5,068 nucleotides of DNA, taken from contig CAMOEE010000179.1 in assembly GCA_946611835.1 (NCBI GenBank), forward strand, positions 1 to 5,068. Direction: 5' to 3'. The notes under the pieces are model-generated. The model did not search any database, was not told where the DNA came from, and worked only from the letters and a program-made list of their open reading frames with translations. Both the position numbers and the translations under genes were made by a program. Numbering within the stretch: the first letter of the stretch is position 1; each line of letters opens with the position of its first letter. Positions 1 through 5,068 of the stretch are shown piece after piece. The stretch is from an uncultured Treponema sp. Its GTDB lineage: Bacteria > Spirochaetota > Spirochaetia > Treponematales > Treponemataceae.

Positions 1-64
1 TGGCAACCTTACCGTTTCGTTTGACAGCGATTACGGTGGTGCTCCTGATTTCAATTTTTTCCAT
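1..64 (-). CDS. hslV: HslV (ClpQ) protease subunit, N-terminal fragment cut by the window edge
   Basis: Only 21 codons are visible, from an ATG at 64-62 to the left edge. The translation contains RSTTVIAVKRNGKVA, which matches the start of HslV: the Thr-Thr pair followed by a short hydrophobic strand and the R-N-G-x-V/A turn. In the family, the first Thr of the pair (residue 9 here) becomes the N-terminal nucleophile after the short leader is removed, and HslV dodecamers work with the ATPase HslU to degrade cytoplasmic proteins. The implied leader is 8 residues (MEKIEIRS). The position downstream of topA and xerC fits the conserved topA-xerC-hslV-hslU order, so hslU is expected beyond the left edge. 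No Shine-Dalgarno sequence precedes the ATG. The frame is open upstream to a TAG at about 118-116 but has no better start codon. The identification rests on a short stretch plus context. Confidence 0.85.
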   Translation of the reverse strand, partial: MEKIEIRSTTVIAVKRNGKVA

Positions 65-79
65 ATTATAAAGATAAAG

Positions 80-134
80 AAAATGCAGAAAGTCGGCAAG
101 TGATTTTTTAACCCCCTATACCGACTTTCTTTTC
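80..134 (-). terminator. Stem-loop between mcp and hslV; possible terminator or hslV leader structure
   Basis: A perfect 10-bp inverted repeat has arms AGAAAGTCGG (130-121) and CCGACTTTCT (96-87), read on the minus strand, around a 24-nt loop that contains a GGGGG run. The stem can be lengthened by pairing AAA (133-131) with TTT (83-81) across a 3-nt bulge. The downstream strand is T-rich (83-70), as in an intrinsic terminator, and the stem starts about 40 nt after the mcp stop. The loop is long for a terminator, and the 10-bp stem ends only 22 nt before the hslV ATG. A leader or attenuator role is therefore as plausible as simple termination. Confidence 0.45.
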
Positions 135-170
135 GCAAGATAATTTAGTGAAATCTTTCCTTAATTACAG

Positions 171-2264
171 CTAAACCCGGAACAAATCGATTTCGTTTCC
201 GATTTTAGAGATAGAATCGTTCATCACGCCGGAAATTTCCGAGAGGGCAACGCCTGTCTCATTGATTTTTCTTGCTCCGATTCCCATCTCGCCGACACTA
301 TCCTTGATTTTGAGTGTGGCATTCTGAAGTTTCTGCACCTCATGGAGAATCTGCTTGTTGCCCTCTGACATCTCGGCCGAAGCCGTACGGACCTCTGATG
401 TGCTGTCGTTCATCGCATGAAGGGCCTCGCCTATCTGCTGGCTTCCAGCCTGCTGCTCCTGCATTGCGGCACGAATCTGACGCACGAGCTGGTCTGTGTC
501 CTTGATTTTGTCTGCCACGGACTGGAAAGCCGCGCTGGAGTCAACCGAGGCCGAGACAACATCGGAAATAGAGGAGCTGATTTTACCCAGCTGAACTCCG
601 ATTGTCTTTGACTGCTCGCTTGAATTCTCCGATAGCTTTCGGATCTCATCTGCTACAACAGAGAAGCCTTTGCCCGCCTCGCCAGCATGAGCTGCCTCAA
701 TAGCCGCATTCATCGCAAGGAGGTTTGTCTGCTCAGCTATTGCCGAAATGACGGTATTGGCGTCCTGAAGCATCTCGCTCTGGGTCTTGATCTGCTCGAT
801 TTTGTTGTTCACATCTGCCTGCTTGGCGGAACCTGTCTGTGCATTTGTCTCAAGTTCCTCAAAAGAGCCTGCCATCTTCTCGACGGTTTGATTTACGCTG
901 GAAATGTTGCCAATCATCTCCTCGACGGCGGCAGAAGCCTGTGAAACCTGGGAAACCTGATTCTCAATCATGCGCTCCAGGGAAGCGATATTCGAGGCAA
1001 TCTCGTTGATTGCACCAGCCGTCTCGTCAACGCTGCCAGACTGATTCATAATCTGCCTGTTCACGCCCTCTATATTGGCAAGAATCTCCGTGATTGAGGC
1101 CGCCGTATCCTCAGTGACTGCGCTCATATTCGTTCCTGCATCCTGCAAATTCGATTTTGAGTCCTTCACCTGAGAAATAATTGAATGAAGTTTTTCGATA
1201 AAAACATTGAAACCGGAAACGACATCACCGACCTCATCCTTTGAATTTACCTCAAGACGCTGGGTCAAGTCTGCGTTCCCGCTGGAAATTTCAGTAATGG
1301 CCGTCTTAAGGCGGCGGAGAGGACGAATCGAAAGCCTGATTACGAAAGCAACGACAGAAAGAGAGAGGAGAGTAAGGACTATAAAGGCAATGACAATCAG
1401 GGTCATTAAAGAGTCAAGCCTCTCCTGAAAATCAGAGAAAGGAACTGAGCAGGCCGCAATCCAGCTTGTGTCCGGGATGCGCTCAAAGACTGCCATCCAT
1501 TTTTTTCCGTTGTCAACATAAACATCGCTGCCAGTTACGCCGGAAAGCATGAGGGTAAGATGGTCGCCGAGCGAAGTCCCCTGATTCTGCTTTTCTATCG
1601 CCCCAACATCCTCGACACCGACCTTCCAGTGGTCCTCGTTGGCAAGGGTGATTTTTGTGGCCGCACTGATTACATAGGGCTTGCGGTTCTTCGACATAGG
1701 ATGGGAAACACACAAATTGCTAAGCTTGAAGCCGTCAACGACACAGTAAAGGACATTAATAACCTGGCCGGAAGAATCCTTTACGGGATAAGAATATGTC
1801 ATCGTGACTTTATTGGTCTTTTCATCTACGGAAGGGTCGGTAATCACCAGGCTCCCCTTCTTTGCGCCTGTAAAATATTCCTCAGAGGATGCTGAAAAAA
1901 GAGCCCCTGTTGACCTGTCCAATCCCTGCCCTCTCATATCTAGAACCGAGACATCAATATAATCCTTATCAAGTGATGTGGCTGCCCGGGCAATTTCCGT
2001 TTTCTCGGCAAGACTCACGCCCGAATCTCTCATTCTAGAATCAGCAGCAAGGGTCTGAAGCATACGAATCTCACGCTCGTTGTTGAGCCTCATTTCGTTG
2101 GCCACGGCATTGACCGAATGAAGCAAATCCTCGTACATCATCTGCTGAAGGGATTTTGATGAGTTAAGACTGACAACAACACCGATAATAAGGTTTGATA
2201 TGACAGTTCCAGTAAGTACAGTAAGAATAATTTTAAAGCTCAAGCTCTTTCGTGGAGTTTTCAC
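171..2264 (-). CDS. Methyl-accepting chemotaxis protein with a periplasmic dCache-like sensor domain
   Basis: Complete transmembrane chemoreceptor of 697 residues that would signal to CheW/CheA and so to the flagellar motor. Order of parts: basic N-terminus, TM1 at about 11-33, a periplasmic sensor at about 35-283, TM2 at about 286-310, HAMP at about 309-362, then a long coiled-coil signalling domain. The sensor resembles dCache_1 (DVSVLDMRGQGLDRSTG, then a YF..A..G segment and YSYPVKDSSGQV). The highly conserved hairpin tip is at about 504-545 (AIAEQTNLLAMNAAIEAA, then GKGFSVVADEIRKL). A classic methylation-site pattern is ASAAVEEM, with Glu448/Glu449. About 22-25 heptads per arm make the cytoplasmic domain longer than the 36H class of E. 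coli Tsr and closer to 44H/48H; this was counted by eye. There is no C-terminal NWETF-type CheR tether; the protein ends in DLFRV. The GTG start is chosen because AAGGGGG lies 5 nt upstream and it places a short basic leader before TM1. The ligand is unknown. Confidence 0.95.
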   Translation of the reverse strand: MKTPRKSLSFKIILTVLTGTVISNLIIGVVVSLNSSKSLQQMMYEDLLHSVNAVANEMRLNNEREIRMLQTLAADSRMRDSGVSLAEKTEIARAATSLDKDYIDVSVLDMRGQGLDRSTGALFSASSEEYFTGAKKGSLVITDPSVDEKTNKVTMTYSYPVKDSSGQVINVLYCVVDGFKLSNLCVSHPMSKNRKPYVISAATKITLANEDHWKVGVEDVGAIEKQNQGTSLGDHLTLMLSGVTGSDVYVDNGKKWMAVFERIPDTSWIAACSVPFSDFQERLDSLMTLIVIAFIVLTLLSLSVVAFVIRLSIRPLRRLKTAITEISSGNADLTQRLEVNSKDEVGDVVSGFNVFIEKLHSIISQVKDSKSNLQDAGTNMSAVTEDTAASITEILANIEGVNRQIMNQSGSVDETAGAINEIASNIASLERMIENQVSQVSQASAAVEEMIGNISSVNQTVEKMAGSFEELETNAQTGSAKQADVNNKIEQIKTQSEMLQDANTVISAIAEQTNLLAMNAAIEAAHAGEAGKGFSVVADEIRKLSENSSEQSKTIGVQLGKISSSISDVVSASVDSSAAFQSVADKIKDTDQLVRQIRAAMQEQQAGSQQIGEALHAMNDSTSEVRTASAEMSEGNKQILHEVQKLQNATLKIKDSVGEMGIGARKINETGVALSEISGVMNDSISKIGNEIDLFRV

Positions 2265-2269
2265 ACAAG

Positions 2270-2276
2270 CCCCCTT
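2270..2276 (-). promoter_or_regulatory. Ribosome binding site that fixes the GTG start of the chemoreceptor gene
   Basis: AAGGGGG on the minus strand lies 5 nt (CTTGT) before the GTG at 2264-2262. It is the only clear Shine-Dalgarno sequence in front of the three gene starts visible in the window; xerC and hslV show none. Confidence 0.75.
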
Positions 2277-2295
2277 ATAAGAATAACCTTAAAAT

Positions 2296-2324
2296 ATTAT
2301 AACATGATTTTTAAAAATATTAAG
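2296..2324 (-). promoter_or_regulatory. Extended -10 sigma-70-type promoter for the chemoreceptor gene
   Basis: The minus strand reads TGTTATAAT: a perfect TATAAT at 2301-2296 preceded by TG plus one base, which is an extended -10 element. A weak -35 match, TTAATA (4 of 6 to TTGACA), lies at 2323-2318 with 16 bp spacing. Transcription would start near 2289, giving a leader of about 25 nt that holds the ribosome binding site. This suggests that the chemoreceptor gene has its own housekeeping-type promoter rather than relying only on read-through from xerC. No sigma-28-like motif was recognised here. Confidence 0.6.
2307..2318. repeat. 12-bp AT palindrome in the promoter spacer
   Basis: ATTTTTAAAAAT is its own reverse complement and lies between the -35 and -10 elements of the chemoreceptor promoter. 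It could be a regulator binding site, but AT-only palindromes arise easily by chance in such AT-rich gaps. It also overlaps a weak AT hairpin with arms at 2313-2318 and 2325-2330. Confidence 0.3.
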
Positions 2325-2337
2325 ATTTTTTTATGAA

Positions 2338-2359
2338 TTTGGCACTTATTTGGCACTTA
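2338..2359. repeat. Two perfect 11-bp tandem copies across the xerC stop codon
   Basis: On the plus strand TTTGGCACTTA occurs at 2338-2348 and again, with no gap, at 2349-2359. On the minus strand each unit reads TAAGTGCCAAA, and the TAA of the first copy is the xerC stop codon. The second TAA is 11 nt on and therefore in another frame. The copies are identical, which suggests a recent slippage duplication or selection on the unit. Confidence 0.9.
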
Positions 2360-3256
2360 TTTTGCGTGCGGATGGGCCTTGTTGTACATCTCAATCATCT
2401 TTTCCGTGCTGATGTGAGTGTATCGCTGGGTCGTGGAAATGCTTGAATGGCCCAGAAGCTCCTGAACCAGTCTTACATCAGCCCCGTTTGTAATCATGGC
2501 CGTGGCAAAAGTATGGCGAAAAGCATGGGGAGAGATATGATGCTTTGTTCCTTCGCTTCCAGAATAGCGGGTAATAATCATACGGATTCCGCCAGTGGTC
2601 AAAGCCCCGCCCCTTTGGTTTACAAAAATATGATTTTCGCTATCAGCCTCACCGAAGCGGGATTTCCTGTCCGCAAGATAGGCTTTCAGGGCTTTCTGGG
2701 CATCTTCCTCAAAATAAACCCTTCTGTCCTTGCTTCCTTTACCAGTAACAACAGCTGAAGAAAAATCCGAGTTAAAATCATCGAGGGTAAGGGAGGCAAT
2801 CTCAGAGACTCGGCAGCCGGAAGAATAAAGCATCTCAAAGAGGGCCTTGTCCCTCTTTTCCCACAAAAGCTCGTTCACCTCAGGTTCCCGGCAAAGCTTA
2901 TCGACCTCAGCCCCGGTCATAAAGCGGGGAAGCTTTTTTGGATTCTTTACGGTCTTAAGCTCAAAAGCGACATTTACCTTAAGATGACCGAATTTCCGGC
3001 AATAAGCGAAAAGAGTGCGCACAGAAGAGATAAAACGGTTGATTGAAGCCGAACTTCGTTTTTTTCTGGAAAGAAAACCGACGCACTGCTTCAAGTCCTC
3101 AAGCTCAATCGCAGATATTTCACGAGCCGAACCGATGAAAGGCATGGCCGCAAACTGCTCCAAATCATTTTTGCATGCCAAAACTGTGTTCGCAGAAAGA
3201 GTGCGCACGGACTCAATGTAAGAAAGATATTCAGAAATTGCCTCGGAGACTGTCAT
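2357..3256 (-). CDS. xerC: Tyrosine recombinase XerC, chromosome dimer resolution
   Basis: Complete 299-residue site-specific recombinase, the usual length for Xer proteins. Residues 1-100 form the SAM-like core-binding domain (SEAISEYLSYIESVRTLSANT) and about 110-299 the catalytic domain. All six catalytic residues are present: Arg149 (SGCRVSE), Lys173 (TGKGSKDR), His244 and Arg247 (SPHAFRH), His270 (LLGHSS) and the nucleophile Tyr279 (TTQRYTH). In the family, XerC and XerD act together at dif to resolve chromosome dimers at division. XerC rather than XerD is chosen from GKGSKDRRV, NQRGGALT, the C-terminal YNKAHPHA (XerC-type Y-x-K-A-H-P-x-A) and the position between topA and hslV; the XerC/XerD split in spirochaetes is an inference. 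The ATG start gives the normal N-terminus, although no Shine-Dalgarno sequence is visible. The topA stop is 105 bp upstream. A phage-type integrase is unlikely: the size and the neighbours are those of a housekeeping Xer. Confidence 0.92.
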   Translation of the reverse strand: MTVSEAISEYLSYIESVRTLSANTVLACKNDLEQFAAMPFIGSAREISAIELEDLKQCVGFLSRKKRSSASINRFISSVRTLFAYCRKFGHLKVNVAFELKTVKNPKKLPRFMTGAEVDKLCREPEVNELLWEKRDKALFEMLYSSGCRVSEIASLTLDDFNSDFSSAVVTGKGSKDRRVYFEEDAQKALKAYLADRKSRFGEADSENHIFVNQRGGALTTGGIRMIITRYSGSEGTKHHISPHAFRHTFATAMITNGADVRLVQELLGHSSISTTQRYTHISTEKMIEMYNKAHPHAK

Positions 3257-3279
3257 ACATTAAGTATCGGTAAATAAAT

Positions 3280-3355
3280 AATTAGCAATGAGGAATGTGG
3301 GACAAGCGAAGCGATGTCCCGAAAACAATTCCGAATTCCTAATTCCGCATTCCGA
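3280..3355. repeat. Heptad-phased imperfect inverted repeat filling the topA-xerC gap
   Basis: On the plus strand the right arm is four 7-bp units: ATTCCGA (3328), ATTCCTA (3335), ATTCCGC (3342) and ATTCCGA (3349). The left arm is three units of the opposite orientation: AATTAGC (3280), AATGAGG (3287) and AATGTGG (3294). The right arm read on the minus strand is AATTCGG, AATGCGG, AATTAGG, AATTCGG, so both arms share the pattern AATNNGG and point inward on a hairpin at 3299-3320. It looks like a dispersed intergenic repeat or a REP/MITE-like element. No coding potential was seen. Whether other copies exist cannot be told from this window. Confidence 0.7.
3299..3320. repeat. GC-rich hairpin at the centre of the intergenic repeat; possible topA terminator
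   Basis: GGGACA (3299-3304) and TGTCCC (3315-3320) are perfect 6-bp arms. The 10-nt interior AGCGAAGCGA can add a small GC/GC helix closed by a GAA loop. On the minus strand the stem is followed by ACATTCC, with no T tract, so it is not a standard intrinsic terminator. It lies 41 nt after the topA stop and 42 nt before the xerC start, where it could slow transcription or protect an mRNA end. Confidence 0.6.
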
Positions 3356-3361
3356 ATTATT

Positions 3362-5068
3362 TTACTCACCCATCATCTCAGCAAGTTTTGCTGAATCAAC
3401 TTCCTCTTCATCGGCTGAGTGCAGATAGTCGCAGTCAGGGTTGATGCATGACTTGTAGCTTCCGTTCTTTTTGTCGAATTTCTCGACAAGGAACCAGCCG
3501 CACTTAGGACAATATTGATTTTCCAAAGGCTTGAAGTGAGAAATGAAATCACACTTTGGATAATTGGTGCAGCCGTAGAATTCTTTGCCCCGGCCCCGGG
3601 TTTTTCGGGCAACGATTTCGCCGTCACAGCCCTCTTTCGGACATTTTGCTAGAGGAATTGACTTTGTGTTGTGGCACTCAGGGAAACCAGAGCATGCGAG
3701 GAAGTAGCCGAAACGACCTAGTTTTTTGACCATTGGCTTTCCGCATTTGTCGCAGACCTCTTCTGTCGGCTCGTCCAGGAAGCCCTTGATGCTTTCCACG
3801 CTTGTCTCGACCTCATCGCACCGTTTCTTGAAAGGACCGTAGAAGTCACGGATCATGTTGTTCCAGACGATTTTGTCCTGTTCGACATTATCAAGAGTGT
3901 TCTCAACCTCTGCAGTGAAATGCTCGTTGATTACATCAGGGAAGGCCTCGACAAGAATCTTGCAGATCATCTTTCCAAGAATGGTGGGCATGAGCTGCTT
4001 GTTGTTTCTGGTTACATAGTAGCGGTCAAGGAGAACTGAGATAATCGGCGCATAGGTTGAAGGTCGTCCGATTCCCTTTTCTTCGAGGGTTCGTACGATT
4101 GAGGCGTCCGAATAACGGGCCGGGCCTTGCGTGAAGTGCTGCTCCGGGTAGAATGAATGGCTTGACTCAAGGACTTCGTCTTTTTTGAGGCTCGGAAGGT
4201 TTCCTGTGACCTCTTCCTTAGCTGAAAGAAGCTTGATTACTGAATAGAAGCCCTTCTCCACCAGCTTGCTTGCTGAGACCCTGAAAAGGGCGTCGCCGGC
4301 CATAATCTCAACGCTTGTCGTGGCTGTTTTTGCGTTCGTCATCTGGCATGAAACAAAGCGCTCCCAGATGATTGTGTACAAGCGAAGCTGGTCACGGGTA
4401 AGATAGTCCTTAACGTAGTCAGGAGTGTATTTTGAGTAGGTCGGGCGGATACATTCATGGGCATCCTGGGCGCTTTTACCAACAGCATAATGAATCGGCT
4501 CTTCCGGGAGATTGTTGGGATATTCCTTTGAGATCCACTCTCGCACCTCGTCAAGAGCCGTCTGGGCGATTCGGACAGAGTCGGTTCGCATGTAAGTGAT
4601 GAGACCTACCCGTCCCTCCCCCATCTGAATGCCCTCATAGAGCTGCTGGGCAATCTGCATGGTTTTTCGAGAAGTGAAGCCCAGGCGGTTTGCCGCTGCC
4701 TGCTGCATTTTTGATGTGGTAAATGGAGCCTTTGGCCGCACAGTCTTTTCGGTGACTTTTACATCAGAAACCTTGCACTCAGAATTCTTGATTTCTTCGA
4801 TAATTTCGTTTACGGCTTTTTCGCTCTTTAGCTCAGGATTCTCACCCTTGTATTTTGCAAGCTGAGCCGTGAATTTTGTCTTTCCTTTTTGGAAATCAGC
4901 TTCAAGAGTCCAGTATTCTTCGGGGATGAAGTCCTCGACTTCCTTTTCCCGCTCACAGATAAGGCGGAGGGCTACGGACTGAACACGGCCAGCGCTCAAA
5001 CCGTTCTTTACCTTTTCCCACAAAATAGGGCTGAGATTGTAGCCTACAAGGCGGTCAAGGACACGGCG
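3362..5068 (-). CDS. topA: DNA topoisomerase I (TopA), N-terminus beyond the window edge
   Basis: Type IA topoisomerase, which relaxes negative supercoils by single-strand passage in the nucleoid. The frame is open to the edge, giving 568 residues; the TTG at 5023 is internal, because the 15 codons before it (RRVLDRLVGYNLSPI) are normal TopA sequence. Visible in order, counting from the edge: LSAGRVQSVALRL at about 24-36, PFTTSKMQQAAANRLGF at about 115-131, the active site GLITYMRTDS with catalytic Tyr159, AHECIRPT at about 204-211, and the EKGIGRPSTYAPII region at about 329-342. Three four-cysteine zinc fingers follow: Cys439/442/459/465, Cys476/481/500/506 and Cys520/523/541/546. An acidic tail ends in MMGE. 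By comparison with E. coli TopA (catalytic Tyr319), about 150-160 residues with most of the TOPRIM domain are missing only because the window ends. In related genomes dprA (smf) often precedes it. Confidence 0.97.
   Translation of the reverse strand, partial: RRVLDRLVGYNLSPILWEKVKNGLSAGRVQSVALRLICEREKEVEDFIPEEYWTLEADFQKGKTKFTAQLAKYKGENPELKSEKAVNEIIEEIKNSECKVSDVKVTEKTVRPKAPFTTSKMQQAAANRLGFTSRKTMQIAQQLYEGIQMGEGRVGLITYMRTDSVRIAQTALDEVREWISKEYPNNLPEEPIHYAVGKSAQDAHECIRPTYSKYTPDYVKDYLTRDQLRLYTIIWERFVSCQMTNAKTATTSVEIMAGDALFRVSASKLVEKGFYSVIKLLSAKEEVTGNLPSLKKDEVLESSHSFYPEQHFTQGPARYSDASIVRTLEEKGIGRPSTYAPIISVLLDRYYVTRNNKQLMPTILGKMICKILVEAFPDVINEHFTAEVENTLDNVEQDKIVWNNMIRDFYGPFKKRCDEVETSVESIKGFLDEPTEEVCDKCGKPMVKKLGRFGYFLACSGFPECHNTKSIPLAKCPKEGCDGEIVARKTRGRGKEFYGCTNYPKCDFISHFKPLENQYCPKCGWFLVEKFDKKNGSYKSCINPDCDYLHSADEEEVDSAKLAEMMGE

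Noticed and set aside
31..99. Possible leader peptide of 22 codons from a TTG at 99-97, overlapping the start of hslV in another frame.
   Set aside because: The only candidate Shine-Dalgarno (GGGGG) is 12 nt from the TTG, too far, and the run lies in the hairpin loop; the start codon is weak and nothing else supports translation.
2..103. Plus-strand open frame ending at 101-103 that could be the C-terminus of a gene entering from the left.
   Set aside because: The minus strand over the same bases encodes a recognisable HslV N-terminus in the expected gene order, so the plus frame is a shadow.
1560..1895. Plus-strand 111-codon open frame inside the chemoreceptor gene.
   Set aside because: It lies wholly antisense to a well-supported sensor domain, has no recognisable protein features and no visible ribosome binding site was relied on; it is a shadow of the real gene.
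2291..2318. Possible dif-like Xer recombination site in the AT-rich gap next to xerC.
   Set aside because: The bases do not show two opposed 11-bp Xer arms around a 6-8 bp centre; the similarity is limited to AT richness and the sequence is better explained as a promoter.
2357..3256. Reading the recombinase as a phage or integrative-element integrase, which would make this a mobile island.
   Set aside because: Its length, XerC-type C-terminus and housekeeping neighbours indicate a chromosomal Xer protein, and no tRNA, att repeats or phage genes are present.
3262..3288. Possible xerC promoter (TTGCTA with GATACT on the minus strand).
   Set aside because: The spacing is about 14 bp and the -10 match is poor, so it cannot be supported by sequence alone.

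Overview
The window looks like a chromosomal segment of a spirochaete, most likely a host-associated or gut Treponema. This is an inference from gene order, the style of the proteins and AT-rich gaps between moderately GC genes; no taxonomic marker is present. Every supported gene lies on the minus strand, so transcription runs from high to low coordinates.

In transcription order: (1) topA, DNA topoisomerase I, runs off the right edge, so most of its TOPRIM domain is missing, while the catalytic tyrosine region and three C-terminal zinc fingers are present. (2) A gap of 105 bp is almost filled by a structured repeat: 7-bp units pointing inward from both sides onto a GC-rich hairpin. (3) xerC, a complete tyrosine recombinase with all six catalytic residues. 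(4) A gap of 92 bp holds an 11-bp tandem duplication that includes the xerC stop codon, an AT palindrome, and a good extended -10 promoter with a ribosome binding site for the next gene. (5) A complete 697-residue methyl-accepting chemotaxis protein with a GTG start. (6) A gap of 106 bp holds a perfect 10-bp inverted repeat. (7) The first 21 codons of hslV, the protease subunit of the HslUV (ClpQY) complex, are cut by the left edge.

The order topA - xerC - hslV is an old conserved neighbourhood, also seen around codV/clpQ in Bacillus, that joins chromosome topology, dimer resolution and ATP-dependent proteolysis. Here the chemoreceptor gene, with its own promoter, sits inside it between xerC and hslV. 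No mobile element, CRISPR array, RNA gene or clearly new system is visible. The most unusual parts are the three intergenic regions.
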